Notes under the pieces: generated by a model
What the model was told of the DNA's origin: nothing
The model's database searches: none
What the model saw: only the letters and a program-made list of their open reading frames with translations
NCBI GenBank assembly: GCA_009741485.1
Contig: CM019216.1
Span: forward strand, 54,664,918-54,728,917
Direction: 5' to 3'
Origin: Malurus cyaneus samueli
Taxonomy: Eukaryota > Chordata > Aves > Passeriformes > Maluridae
Length of the DNA: 64,000 nucleotides
Position numbers and translations under genes: made by a program
In this document: positions 27,538 through 41,300 of the stretch, in pieces
Layout: each line of letters begins with the position of its first letter
How positions within the stretch are numbered: position 1 is the first letter of the stretch

Positions 27538-29670
27538 TAATATTGGCAAAGATGCAGTCCAAATGCACCATGTGTGCACCACAGCTTGACTAAAAGATGC
27601 TTTTTCATTTCTCTTTCCCTTGCATTCATTTCTCCTGTCTTTCTCCACCCCACCCTTCCTGATCTGAGATGCTCTCATTGAAGGTGCTGCTCATGTGAAA
27701 GGCTCTACTGTTCCATCATGGCCAGCTGCAAACTTTCCCAATGCATATATTTTTGAGCATGGGGGAAGGAAGACCCTGTGCCCACCTTAATTTTACAGCC
27801 TGGGGAATTTACCATAAAAGTATAGGAGATACACATGTCCCAAGGGTTTCCTGAGGTCAAGGAACAAAATTGACTGAGGTGAGGTACAAAACCTTGTTGG
27901 TGATGGCTCAGTCAGATAAAGCAGGTGGTGTGAGCAGCCTGAGAAGCATAGAGATAAAAATATATTTAGGGGCCTGGTACCTGGGTAGTTGTTGTCATTA
28001 GCAGCATTCCTAACTTATCCCAGATTTTTCTTTTTACTCTTTTTCCTTAAAAGCACAGGACAGAACGATATGCATGGCTCTCAGGAAACCATAAGATAGT
28101 ACAATGGGCCCTTGGGAGACACTTTGTGTCATATCACTGACTCCCTGGAAGGCTGCTTCTGCTCTGGCACTGCCCAGATTAAGGAAGAGAAAAACAATTT
28201 GGTGAAGGCCAGCTGTTCCTCTCGAAATCCCAGGTGCAGCAAGTCCCACTCTGCCTTTGATCTTCCTCTCTGTTTGATAATATTTTCTCCAATGTACCTC
28301 AGGGCTGTGATTGCTGGACATTCTAAAAAGGAAATCGATGGGCATAGATTTACAATTCTACAATTAAAGGTTATAGAACTGAATTATATCTCTGTGAAAT
28401 TTATCCTCTGCAGGGAGTAAGCAAAGAACAAGTTTGGCCCATTAGTGTGACCCACAGTTCCTACTGAAGTCAGTGAGATTTTGGGAAGAGAAAAAATGAA
28501 ATGTCTGTAAGCAATGGGTCTAGTGATATTTCTGTAATAAGATCCAAGGGGATTAAATGTAGATCCAAATGGAAAAGAGAGCATTTGGAGCCCTATATGG
28601 CAACCTAAACAGCCAGTGTAAACCCAGCTGAGCTTCATCAAGGAATAATTTGACCCTCTATTTTTACATCATACATGGAGATAGAAAAAAAATGAACTAA
28701 ACAAGTTAAAGAAAATGACGCCATTATCCAAAGAGGTAATTGTCTGTGCTGAACCTCCAGCACAGGGAAACAGCACGTGGGAAGGACTGAAGAGCTGCAC
28801 TCAATACTTTTGTCGATTCCTTCATCTGCTTTTAACAGTGGGAAACTCTGGTTAGATTGTGCAGGTGGTGAAAATTATGGCTCGAGGGATGCAGGGACAG
28901 ATCCTCACCATGGTGCATGGCAGCCCCAGAGCCAGGTACGCTTGGGCTGCCTGCTGTGCTTGTGCTTACGCTCCAGGCTGCTGAGCCCTGTGGAGATCCC
29001 CTTTGCCAGCTGAGAGCCCAAAGAGTTGCAGGGATATCGGGTGGCAGCACTGTGCCTGGGGGATTCCTTGGCAGCCTCAAATATCATAACCTAACTAGAA
29101 TTCGAGCTGAAGTGCAGAAGAAATGAGCACAAGAAAGGATTAATTCTTGCTCCACTTTCCTACAGCTATGCAGGGGCAGCAGTAGGGGTACTCAGACTGC
29201 AGCTCTAGTGCGTGGGAAGTGCTTCTTCAGGACTACCCTTGGGATTTATTCAACTGGAGGTCACCAAGTCCTGGCTCTCCCTTCCCACCTTTGGGAGTAT
29301 GAGTAGGAACTGGCAGTAACAGAATGCATTAAATATATTAAAATGGCATAATAAGCTTTTCCTGACCAAAAGGGCACAGTAAGTCCTGCTGCATCTCTAA
29401 AGATGTTTTGTAAAGGGCAGAATCACACGTGAATTTGTGAGAAGAAGGCTGCTTATAGTGATCTGATCTGAAGCCAAGTGCAGGATGCTGCCTGTGGGTT
29501 CTTGCAGGAAGCAGACCGGGAAGTCGCTCTTCGTGTTTCGTGTGCTCAGTCAAAGTTTTTGAGTTGTAGAAATGAGGGCTTAAAGCAAAATTTTCTTTTA
29601 GGGTCAAGTCTGATCTATCTCTGAATAAAAGGGCAACAAAGTGTTCCTGAGAGGGAGCAGTCCCCTGCAA

Positions 29671-29712
29671 CAATATCCAATGCATTATCCTCAATATCCA
29701 ATGCATTATCCT
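29671..29712. repeat. Perfect 21-bp tandem duplication
   Basis: Two identical copies of a 21-base unit beginning CAATATCCAATGCATTATCC lie at 29671-29691 and 29692-29712 in MYCT1 intron 1. Confidence 0.96.
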
Positions 29713-30858
29713 CGCCAGTCTCTATTTGAAAAGGATAATGTTATAAGCCTCCCTAAAAGCAGAGGTTATGAGCCGGGAACAGTAAGATTTTGTAGCCTTC
29801 CAAGTATGAATCACATCTCTACCAGCTTTTCCCCAAAGGGAGAAAAGTAGGAAAGCAGATAAGGAAGATAATGATGACCACTTCTTAAAGTGCAATTAAC
29901 CAATAACCATTTACATTTCTCCTGCTATCAGCAAAGCTAATGTTCTTTCCCTGCTCCTGCAGTGACCTGTCCTAAGTTTAAGGCTGACTTAAACAAAAGA
30001 ATACTTCACAAATATAATAGAAGAGTACAGACAGAACAAACATGTTTCAAGGTGTCCCATGGATATATTTGCTTATTCCTTCTTTGCTCCACCAGTTGTC
30101 AACATAGTGTTCTTTCTTGTTTTAGATCCAAGCCCTTTTTGCATTCTGAGAGGATCTATAAATGTTTTGCATTCATTTCAGGCCTTATTCAGGATTACAA
30201 ATATATCTCTGAACTTTTTAGAACAGCAATAATGCTGGTGCTCAGTTGCAAACTCAGTGAAGTTTTCCGAACTGTCCTCTTCTTAGAAATATACAAGGAA
30301 AAAAACATGGGAAACCATGTGGGAGAGAAAACAATCCTAGGTACAGGTTTTGTTTTTCTGTTTGTTTCTTTTCAGATCTTGTAATCCTTGAAAACCTCTC
30401 TAAAAGACCTGGAAATTTACTTTTCTTGATGGCAGATGAACTCATCTTTAAATTGGGCATTGAGGATAGGAAATATTCAGGAGACTTAGTATTACAAATG
30501 GTTATCGCTGACCATAACAATTTAAGATGCAGTCATTTACATTAATTACCATGAGGATGTAAACTGTCTGTTGCTCAGCAGTAAAAGGCTGGGGAGTGTT
30601 CTCATGTTGTAATAAATGCAGGGCTCACTCCACTAAGATCATGGCAGAAGTTGATAATTGTTTTAATAAGTGAGTTTGCAAACATGTACACACAGAGCAT
30701 AAAGGTCTATAACCAGAAGGACAAGTCTGCCTAAATCCATGCCTCCTATGGCCACCGAATGAAACACTTGGCAGTGTTATAATACTTGGAGCTGGTGGGT
30801 GGCTAATTCTGGGAAAGGCTAAAGATTTTCCTTGGCTTAGTACAGGAACGGAAATTAA

Positions 30859-30878
30859 NNNNNNNNNNNNNNNNNNNN
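30859..30878. other. Assembly gap (20 N)
   Basis: A run of twenty N bases lies about 225 bases before MYCT1 exon 2. No coding sequence is expected to be lost, because the exon's acceptor is intact at 31101-31103. Confidence 0.97.
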
Positions 30879-31103
30879 AGGAACAAAAACCACATAAACA
30901 AAACTCCACAAAACACTGAAATGCTGTATAGTAAGAGCACTCTGAACTGCTGTGTTTGTGTTGTGAAGTTCATGTATCACCAGATGCAAAGATCTAAGGG
31001 CCGGTTCATCTTTTAAGGAGGCTAGAATTTAAAATTAATTTTCTTGCAGGAATACCCTTCAATTAATGAAGTAACTTTGACATTAATTTTTGCTATATTT
31101 CAG

Positions 31104-31636
31104 AGCAGATAACCATAGCCTTCACAGTGTCCATGGTGATTGGTCTGGTGATTGGAGGGATCATCTGGGCGTTTTTCACCTGCCTGTCCCGTCGCAGAGC
31201 CAGCGCCCACATTTCCCAGGGGAGTCCCTCGACCTTCAGCCGTCGTTCCAGACCTTCCTCCCACGGCCACGCTGCCAGCAGGACTGGATTTTACCGCAAC
31301 AGCAGCTGCGAACGTCGGAGCAACCTGAGCCTGGCCAGCCTCACCTTCCAGCGGCAAGCCTCCTTGGAGCAGGCCAACTCTTTCCCCAGGAAGTCGAGCT
31401 TCCGCGCATCCACCTTCCACCCTTTCCTGCAGTGCCCTCCCCTGCCCGTGGAGACAAACAGTCAGCTGATCACCCTCACCCCCACAAACACCACCACAAC
31501 CCTCGTGGGGAGCACCACCAACACCTTGAGCAGACCCGAGTTCCACTGGTCTAACAACAACCTCCGCATCTGCCACTCCACGCAAACCCCACCTCCCGCC
31601 TATGAAACCATCATAAAAGCATTCCCGGATTCCTGA
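31104..31636 (+). CDS. MYCT1: MYCT1 coding exon 2 (membrane segment and cytoplasmic tail)
   Basis: The exon starts after TGCTATATTTCAG and ends at TGA 31634-31636. With exon 1 it gives 194 residues, compared with 187 for the short human isoform as I recall it. One membrane helix (about residues 21-45: IAFTVSMVIGLVIGGIIWAF...) is followed by a basic SRRRAS stop-transfer segment. The Ser/Arg-rich tail contains CERRSNLSLASLTFQRQASL and SSFRASTFHPFLQCPPLPVE, which are the strongly conserved MYCT1 blocks. The C-terminus is TPPPAYETIIKAFPDS, with a PPAY motif able to bind WW domains. MYCT1 was found as a MYC-responsive gene and is mainly expressed in endothelium. Its biochemical role is poorly defined, and the sequence shows no catalytic domain. 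The frame is fully open. Confidence 0.96.
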
Positions 31637-34100
31637 GCTATGCCCTTGCTGCAAAAGCACACACGCATTTTAGGAGGAACCTCGAGTGTCTCAACACTTT
31701 TCTGTGCATGATGAAGATCTCTGAGAAATCTCCAGCTGCAGTTGTGGAGGGAACAGACTTTGCCAGGAGGCGGGTAGCAGTGATTTTGTGGAGCACAACA
31801 TCCCACTGTCCCAGAGATCACTTGTCTTTGCACTGCTGGCTTTTATTTACTGCTCTGCTGTATGCTTGCCTATTTATAGTGTTGTATCTTTAATTGCAGC
31901 CTTTGTCTCTTCATTTTAGAGGGAAAAATGCTGCCACATAAAAACTAAATCTTTTCTCAAAGAAACAGATAATGCTAAGGATTACTGATCTACACAGCAC
32001 ATCAATGCAAATTTCACTATTCTTTTTTTTTTTTTTTTTTTTTAAGAAGTTCTGAAATTTTACATGTTTTCCCAAGGATATTACATTTTCAGAGAGCACT
32101 GCCCATTACCCACCTTCTTGCTATAACCCCAGAACAGCTTCTGTCTTCGATGCAGACCTCATAGAGGATGCAGTACAGGCTGCTATAGACATCCTTTTCT
32201 GTTGATGGCAGATGATCTGAAAAGACTCTGTATTAGGGATGCTTGTTTAATGTTCCCCACAGTGTGGGATAAAATTGTGAAGCATATAAAGCTTCATGCA
32301 GAAATAAGTTTTGAACAACATACTAAATGCATGATAACAATTATAAAGAATTTTCTGTCTGCAGCCAACAGAACAGATAGTCACATTTTAATACCCAGTG
32401 AGGCTGTATGGGCAGAACTCCTCATGTTTCATTTCACTACTTCTGGTTATCCAGATAAGCAGTATGAATGACAATATTTCTTAATTAAGTTTCCTGATTT
32501 CCTATGGGATTACTCATTTCCTTCTTTCCAGTTGTTTTTCTGAAGTTGTACCAACATTTAATTCTTTCTGGCAAATTATTCACTGAAATCTTGTCTTTCA
32601 TTAAAACAAGATTTTAGATATCTATGGCTGAATACTGGGATTGTGTAATGAATTGGGATATGAAGATAAAGATGAAGTATTTAGTTAAGGCTTACATATA
32701 TTCTTGATTTTATATGTGCGTCATGTCAAGCTAACCCCTGGCTTAGTAGAGACTAATTGCACTGATGTGACAGAATGCTCAGGATTTGGAAATAACAGAC
32801 AAATGGGACCTGAATTAAGCCTTATTTTACCAGTTTCCTATTAAACATTACATGTTCAAATTAAGGGTAAAGAATTTCCACAAGTAGAGGAGCTGTCCTA
32901 CTCCACACTTGCAAATAAGCCTGTTATTTATAGAAGGCCTGGGCAATGGCAGCCTCAGGACTCCTGAATCTGAGGGGGCTTCTGCAGCAAGAACAAGTTC
33001 TTCTGGGAGGGACAAGGATTCAGCAGCTTCTGAGAATGGGCAAAGGGCTTAACATCTTCCAGACTTTCCAGATTTTCGGAGACTGGCAGCATGCATCCTT
33101 TTGCTGAGCTCAACATCCCTCAGGAAGCACTGGCATTGATCTCTGAACTGCAGTATTCCAACCCAAAATCCACCCATTCACAAATAATGCTACAAACACT
33201 GAGCTTACAAGTAATGCTTACTGTAAACAGCAAGTATTTCTTATTGTAAAGGCAAATTATTTTGCATGTATTTACTGACTGGCTTTCATTGTTTTACTTT
33301 TAGTGTCTGGAAAGATGTATGTCATTGCTAGAACAGCCATTTACAGAGTTTACAGAGCATTTCACTTCAGATGAAATGCTAGACACTGCAACTTCTAGCA
33401 GACCCCAAACTTGCTGACAAGACTGTAACACTGCATTTGGCTGATCACAGGCTGCAGACTTAAAATAATAGTCCTCTGAAGAAAGTTTTGTTACTTAATT
33501 CATTAATATTTTTTTAATTTAGAATTTTCTTAGTCTAGTGAATTTCATTGCATGCAAAAGTATGTTCAAAGTAACATTGCTATAGAACAGGTGGAGCAGC
33601 CTATTCTAATCTGCCTACAAAAAGTAGAATTCAAGCCTGCTCCCTTTGTTTGGTGGGTTTGATGTACTGTGGAAGAGACAACTTAGCCGACCAGCTGTGT
33701 ACCCTGTGTGTACCCAGCTGGCCACAACTGTTTGTTCCTTCAGAGTGAAATCATTTTAGATGAGTAAATTTTTACTTCTGGATTGTAAGTGCACATTACA
33801 TTACAGTAGTACTTTCCACAGCATAATTATTACACAACATTACTTGTGTTGCACTGTATTTAGTAAACAATAAAGAGGGAAAGCTTAAATGTACTGTATT
33901 TTTTTCCTCCTGAAGTCTATACTGGATATGGAAACATTTCTTATGTGCCCTGGATTGGAGAGACTAAAACCACAAATGTTTTGTGCATAACCAGTATGAC
34001 TGTCAGATGCCTAAAACTTGTTTTCACAACATCTGAAATAAATGTTTTGTAAGCATTCGGGAAGCTTCAGAATGTGGAATAAAGTTAGATGCTATAATCT
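31637..34100 (+). other. MYCT1: Probable MYCT1 3' UTR
   Basis: No conserved coding sequence follows the stop codon. A T21 run lies at 32023-32043. Candidate AATAAA poly(A) signals lie at 33869-33874, 34037-34042 and 34078-34083; the last is followed within about 30 bases by a T-rich tract (TGTTTTTTTCTT), as expected for a downstream element. The end of the transcript is therefore placed near 34.1 kb by inference. An 89-codon open frame at 32202-32471 is unconvincing as a gene. Confidence 0.5.
34078..34083 (+). terminator. MYCT1: Candidate MYCT1 poly(A) signal
   Basis: An AATAAA hexamer is followed by a U-rich element around 34110. It is the most distal of three close hexamers (33869, 34037, 34078). 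Which one is used cannot be told from sequence. Confidence 0.4.
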
Positions 34101-37100
34101 CAAGCTCATGTTTTTTTCTTAATGATGAATATGCTGATTTGCATAAAAGATCCTTTAAAAGGAAGAGTATTATCTTTAATTATGCAAGCTGATACAGTTA
34201 GAAGTGTGAACGAGGACTTGCTCCTTCCTTTGCTTCTGACGGGAAACACCCCAAAACTGAAGATGTTTTTTGAAGTCAGAATCACAATTTGCCATGTGAG
34301 AGCACCTTCAAAGGATTATAAGTGGGCAGGTCTCTCACAAATAACAGTATTAATACAGGTATTAGGTCCACTGGTTTATAAGTACTTTGGCTTCAATTCA
34401 CATTATGTTGAGCAAATGTTCGCTTTAAGCAAAAGGGCAATCTCCATGAGGTTCATGCTTAAATGGACTCACACATTTTATTGCATTAGGAACAAAGTGC
34501 ACTGCACAGGATCAACCCTCAAACCAAACTTCAGGATTCAGGAATCATTGTGTTTGATATGCAAAAAGATTACACTTGCTTAATGAAATTGTCTTTTATT
34601 TCGATTTAGAATACTAGAAAGAAGAGCTGAATTTTAAAAAACAAATGTGTTACTGCAGATTTCAAGATTTCAAGCATTCACAAGCATGAATTAAACTTCA
34701 CAATCATTTCACATGTAATAGAATTAAAATGGTGCTCCCAGATCACACAGGGAGTGATAGGGAGAATTTTGATCAACATCCAGACATCCTTACACCTTGT
34801 TCTGAGTAAGCAGAGTTACTTCTCCTTTTATAAAGAGAAACATTATCCTATTATTGTCCATGTCCACAAAAACAGTTCCTCCAGTTACAGGTTCATATTG
34901 AAGGCGAAATGTGATAGCTCTTTGTCTGAGAATATTTATGTTCCCTCCTATTTAGAAAAGTAGCTCATGTTATATTCCTTGACCTTTCCCTGCTGAAGAG
35001 CTGCCGATCGCCTCCTCAGACAGCTACTGATTACCGTACTGTAACACACTGAACACGTAGTATGTTTGCCAAATCACTTTTTTAAAGTTCACTTGTAATT
35101 TATCATGAAGTTTTGAATCATCTCAACATCCATTCTCAAGTATAAACTGAAAACCATGCTTACTGGAAATATCGTCTCAGAGGTGAAATGACACATGCCA
35201 GATCCCTGACCTATAAGCATTTGATAAAATTAGGTGCTGTCTATGATGCAGTACAGCTTCTGGAACACACACACACACAAAAGGAAATACTAATTGGAAA
35301 TTTACCTCTGCCAAGTCCAGAGCAGACTAAAGAAAATGGCATGGATGTAACTTCAAAACACTGAGAACAGTATTTTAGAAACTAACTTTATAAAGTCTTA
35401 CTTGGGGAAAATACCTCTGTCTTCATTTGGGTCTCTTAATAAAAGTGAGTTTTCAAAGGGGCTGAGTGTTTGGAGTTCCTGTATGACTCTGTGTGGATAT
35501 TCACCTTTCTGAAAGCCAAAAATGATGACAAGATCTTTATCTCTTTTTCAATCGAATATTAACATTGACTACAGTTGATTTAGTAATTTTCACCCAGCTG
35601 GACTAGAGAATTCTGAGAAAACTACTGCAGTACTCAATGGGTGAGCTACTGCTGGCAGCAGCTCTTTCTGAAGCACACAAAGCAGCAAACTGCCTCACAC
35701 TGGAGCTGAAGAAGCACTAAGGATCTCTGACCTCTCTGTGCTGGGTGGGGTGTGTGCATTATTCCATGCTTTTGCCCTCAAATAGTTTGCAGGTTAAGGA
35801 AGCAACTTAGGAGGGCTGTGTTTTGCGTGTCTTGTTTCTGCTTTTGACTTCTGTGGAAGCTTTTGGCTTCCATCGGATTTCTGACGACACAAGTGCATGA
35901 CTGTGGCATCGCCTGATGGGCATGGACTGCATTGAGGAGCTATTTCAGTGAACATGTTTCCTGTCTGCCTTCCCAGAGACATTCTGCATCTGAGACATGT
36001 TTTCATCTATTTAGCAGCAGAATCAAGTGATTGTGTGCTGAGGGCTGTGAAGGAGCAGTTGCCCTGTTTTAGAGCAAGGAGTTCTTTTAAACAAGAGTAG
36101 CTTAATCATGAAAGGGATTACGCATAACGATGGGACTGAGATAGCAGGAAATTGGATTTGCTGATTTAGGACATAACAGTCTGATGTGCCTATGACTAGG
36201 AGCAGTATGGAAAGGCCACTGGAATGCAAAATAATTCCTGTCTAGTTCATGTCAGACCTGCATCCATATCAATCCACTTTATTTTATAACAGCCTGTTGA
36301 TGTGTACAAAGGAAGGATGCTGCTGCTCTCTTGTTCCAACTTAAGAGGATTGCAAATCACAGGCATTTCTTTGACATGTATGGGGAAGTTGCTAATGATT
36401 AATTGCACACTGAAATGGGATCAGTCTCCTAGACTGACCAGTCTAGGGTTTGAGCATGTGGATGGGCAAGGAGTCTCATTTTGTGTTCGTGTTCTGTTCC
36501 TGTACTGTATATCCTGGTGATGTTTTAAAGTGGTGTTTTTGTTATTTTTTAATAGGAGGGAAGAATTCCCTTTAAACCTTTTCTAGACAGATTGTAGATG
36601 TTTTGGTCTCCTTTAGTGCTTCTCCATTTATTTACATAGTAAGTTCTCTCTGTGGATAAATATAATGATAAAAATACACAAATCATTACTCTATCCCATT
36701 CTTTTGTTGTGCTGCCAGAGCTTTCTTACAGAGAAAATCACTTTGAGGAATTGATTGGTTTGTGTGTGATAAGCTCTCTAGCACTAGTTTGCCAGCATCA
36801 AAGCACTGATCTTTTTTTCCTTTTTTTTTTTCCTAATCCCTTGGGCGAATGTCATGGAAAGAAACAGACACCTTTTTCTCAAAGTGGTAGACATCATTCA
36901 GCAAAATTTTGAATTGCCTTGCAAAATTCTTGTGACTCCACAATGCACTAATTCATGATGCAGATATTTTGGATCATTTTGGGTAATATAAAACTCACTT
37001 CTATAAAAATTCCTGCATGCACAAGAACATATTTTTTGGGTACTTGTATATACACTAAATTAAATCTTTCAAAGCTTCTAAATGCTTCTAGGCATTGAAT

Positions 37101-37786
37101 CATTTCTGACAAGGAAACTGAACATTAAATATGGTCCCACATAATGCAATCATGTTTGAAATGTATTAGCTGAAAAAAAATTAAACTGAGACACTATTTT
37201 CAAATTTTTCTCTCCTTCACCAATGCAGGGAACCTGCTCTAGTCCAGAGATATTCCCAATCAAACCAAAAAAATATATAGGAGATAAATAAGAACTGTTA
37301 AAGCTCAGTGTAGTTTGACAGAATTCAACTAATCCAAATGTGTTGGAGGGCAGCAGAGTTACCATGACTTTGCAAAATAAGTGAAGTGTGAGTGTGTTTA
37401 ATGTCCTGACAGTGTTCCTGAAAGATACCTGGCATGGTCTTTCCTGATCATTCCCTAATCCATAACAAAGCACATGCATCCACATGCCTTCTCACAGACA
37501 TTTTGTAGGTACTGAAGGCTACGTGTCATCACATACCTTTAAGTGCATTTTCCCAATGCACAGAGGTATAAATAGCTGCTCCCACTCCATTCAAAGCACC
37601 TGTAAGATATTAAATGGCTAGGCGACTTAAAAGCTGCTTCCAGTGCTGGGCTTTACAAAGATTTGAAAATAAACCACGAATGTTTCAGGCAATCTTGTTG
37701 CGCTTGATGTTGTACTTAAACTCTGAGTCATTAGTGATCAACAAGTTTCAAAGTTAACTGTTTGTTTAACAGTAGAACAGAACAGC

Positions 37787-38380
37787 TGTGCTGGTTTTGG
37801 CTGGGCTACCCAGTTAATTGTCTTCACAGTACAAGTATGGGGCTATTTTTTGGATTTGTGCTGAACACAGAGTTGAAATACGGAGATGTTTTTGTTATTG
37901 CTGTGCAGGGCTCACACAGCACCAAGGCCTTGTCTGTTTTTCATGTCGCCATGCTGGGAAGGAAAGCTGGGGGTGCACAGGATGTTGGGAGGGGTCACAG
38001 CTGGGACAGGTAACCCCAACTGGCCAAAGGGATATTCCAGACCAAATGACATCATGCTCGGTATGTAAAGGGTAGGGGGAAGAAGGAGGAAAGGAGGATA
38101 TTTGGAGTGATGGTGTCTTCCAAAATAACTGTTATCTGTGATGGGGCCCTGCTCTCCTGGGGTTTGTTGAACACCTGCCTGCCCATGGCAACCAGTGGAT
38201 TTGTTTCCTGTTTTGCTTTAACTTTGTGTGCAGTTTCTGCTTCCCCTATTAAACATTTTTTTATCTCAACCTGTGAGTTTTCTACCTTTTACCCTTCAGA
38301 TCTTCTCCCTGCTCCTGCTGCTTGGGGAGTGAGTGAGGGGCTGAGTGGGGCTTGGTTGCTATCTGGGTTAAACCACAACA
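37787..38380 (+). mobile_element. Solo LTR of an endogenous retrovirus-like element, plus orientation
   Basis: The 594-base segment starts TGTGCTGGTTTTGGC and ends GGGTTAAACCACAACA. The two ends form an imperfect inverted repeat with TG...CA termini. An ATTAAA poly(A)-type signal at 38248-38253 precedes TTTATCTCAACCTGTGAG and a pyrimidine-rich stretch, which sets the orientation. Such ends are common in songbird LTRs, by recollection rather than by search. No gag, pol or env reading frame adjoins it, and no clear target-site duplication is visible. Confidence 0.82.
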
Positions 38381-41300
38381 GTGAATAAAAAGAAAATAAG
38401 AAATATACTGTATTATATATTACTGTACTTAAGGGGTAGATTTGCAAATGGGGTATGCTAGACACACAACTGAGGGCCTTGCTACACAAGCCCAATCCAG
38501 CAAAAAAAACTTGTTCACAATCCACCCTTAACCTTCCAAATGCTCTGTCTGACTGCTGGTTGTTAAAAGTATATTGCTCTATTATTGACTGCAGTGAGAT
38601 TACTCATTTTATTTAATAACCCTGTTGAATCAGAATATAATTTCATCAAGCACATCATTCCAGTTTAAGAATTAGTTTAATACTAATTTAAAAATAGAAT
38701 TTTTATCTGTCAAATGATTTCTATCTCTTGAAAGTCTCGTCCCTGTGAAAACACATGACTACTCAGCTCATCTCACCTGCCCAGTTGCTCTTTGAGCATG
38801 TAAGAAGTTCTCTGGGGATAGAAGGGTGATCCTTACATCCTTATGCAAGCACAGCAGGCTGACAGTGAAGTTCATGGTGAATCAGTGCTTGGCCATTCCT
38901 TTCTATTACTTGATGTGAGAGCAGGGTTAGGGATTTCTGAATTACAGCTTTGTTCGAGTCTTGGCAGTTCTGTTGTTTGACAGAGGTGGTTTTTTTCATT
39001 ATCTCATCTCTCTGTGCCTATGAAATAAGATGACAGCAAGAAAGAGAAGTTTTTCTAGACTCTCATTCTGGTAAAGATTGCTTCTGGAGGGGAATTTTTG
39101 AAGTGAGTTTGGAAAGCAAAGCAAAGCAAAATCAGTTCTAGCATCAGACAGCCAGTCTCTCCTCTGACTATTGAGGCAAACATTACAACAATCCTGCTTG
39201 TAATCGAGACTGTCTGAAGACAAACTGTCCCCGGCAGGACAGTCTCTTAGAGGCTTGTGAAAACATTGTTTGTAATCTTTACTGCCTCTAAAAAGCATGA
39301 GGAATTGACAAAATGCATTATTCCGATACATCCTGAGAGATGTCACTTTGGGTTCAGCTTTGTCTGGAGTTTTCTGGAGGACAAGGCAAAAAAAGTGTGA
39401 ATTTTTTTAATGACTCCAGTTTCTGTCTTGTTTTTGTGCTCTTAAATTTGTACATGACATACATTTCTGAGTGACCCTGTAACCTTTCAATTATTATGAC
39501 AATTTTCTTTGGGTATCTTTTGCATAAATTCTGCACGAAGGACTGTATGTAACCTTGTTAGAACTCACAGTTATTTAGTGGGCAGTGTACATAGCAGGTG
39601 GCTAAAGTATGAACTGCACATTCATACACTGTTCAGCTTCTGAGCTGACAATCAGTAAGTTTTTCCTAGCCAGCCAGGGGTAGTCAGGTTGGGAGATGCA
39701 GCCCTTGTTTCTGCTTGGGAGAAGCTGATCCTTGACCTTGCACAGTCACAGACACCTGAACCACAAGTTGTGCTAAGGTTGAGCTTTCTGAGCCATAAAA
39801 CTCTGGATGGAGCATTGTGCATAAGGGAATAGAGGCCAAGACAAGTCTGTGGATTCAGCTTCAGTTTATACTACTTTTTGTCATAAAAATCAAGCTATAC
39901 CATTCAATATATTTGTTTCAAGATCTGAGAGAAGGGTAAACCTCCTTGAGCCAATTGTTCTGTTACCACTTCACTCCAAAGGTCTTTGGACCCAAAATGT
40001 TCAAAATTACAACAGTTATTGAGTATTTTCAATAGACAAAGAAGTCCTCTTTGGATAATCTTCTAACCATTCTGAAAGATCCTCCCTGCTTTTTCCAAGC
40101 TGAAATTACCAGAAGAAACCCGAGACCATCCCTTAAAATAAACTAGAAGAATACCTGTGACAGATGACCTTTCCTCTCTCTTTCACACCTAGCGTTGTAT
40201 GTGCATGATATAATTTTCTATTGTGACACTGTGTGATTTCACATCTATTGAAAATTTTTCTATTAAAACAGATATTATCTCAGGTTGCACAAAAAAATTA
40301 ACTGTGACCTGGACTGCTGGGAGTGTACAGAATAATGATCTACTACATGAAATAATATTTGAAAATCCTGTCATTACATGCTGGAAAAGAGTTATACATT
40401 TATTTTTACTGTGCAACTATCGATGTAACTACATGATTGACATGGAGTCACCAGGAACAAGATTCAAATCTACATTAATAATTTATAAATTCATGCTTTG
40501 GTACAATTTGAGCAGAAAGTTTAGCAAATTTCAAGGTGCTAAGGTCCATGGCTCAAGTCCAACAATTAGCAACATTTTAATATTGATATTCAATAGTGCT
40601 GATTCTGGTGCTGAATGTTTCACTTGTTACTGCAGAAATAATTTTAATTCCTTTGTCACTTTTAAAATGTAAATGAACTGCAGAATATAATTATACACAT
40701 ACATGATGACAGCACACATGATGGCTAAAAAAGATGTTGCTGTGCCTATTAAAGTCTTTTATCTTTGTGGTAACCTTCATTTCCCAAAATCTCTTAGAAA
40801 TTTACTAGTATTGGATCTATTCATGTCTATTTAACAAAGGGGACTATATTGACAGCAGTGCTACGTTCACTGGAACACCCTTAATGCTTCATGTAGACTA
40901 AAAGGGTAATGAGCCATTGATGTATTGGCCAAGGAGCCAATTAAACAAGATGTAGGAGTTATTGTTTGTTCTGGTGACCTGTGGAGTTGAGCTAAATGAT
41001 AACTAGGTTGGAACTGTATCTGTTCTCTCCATGAACACTACAGATATTCTTTTGCAACTCATATTGAAAACAGTCAAGTTCAAATTAAATATTTTTTTTA
41101 AGGATGATAAACTAACAGGTTGATACTTTCTTCTATCTGGCTTCTTCACGGCAACTTAATGTGAACACAGATTTTCACAGCCACAATAATGTACATTAGG
41201 CTTAGAGTAGTGCTAAGAGACAGCACGTTACACTATGCCCTTTATACACATGGACAGTTTTAGAAAACCTCTCTCAGCTCTTTTTCCATGAAGACAATAG

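Larger units (their letters stand above)
12843..31103 (+). other. MYCT1: MYCT1 intron 1 (about 18.3 kb)
   Basis: The intron is bounded by GTAAGG at the 5' end and a TATTTCAG acceptor at 31103. It is AT-rich and I recognise no other gene in it. Its contents are a 35-base tandem duplication (13971), a 9-base triplication (18175), an (ATT)n microsatellite (21647), a GC-richer patch around 25.2-25.5 kb, a minus-strand LTR (26786), a 9-base repeat (27502), a 21-base tandem duplication (29671) and a 20-base N gap (30859). The open frames here, such as 15237-15629 and 16728-17168, have no recognisable family and look like chance. Confidence 0.75.

Noticed and set aside
34122..34583. 153-codon open frame downstream of MYCT1
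   Set aside because: It has no recognised domain, no splice or promoter context and AT-driven composition; it is probably chance.
40223..40672. 149-codon open frame between the genes
   Set aside because: It is AT-rich and rich in Ile, Phe, Asn and Cys, with no family resemblance.
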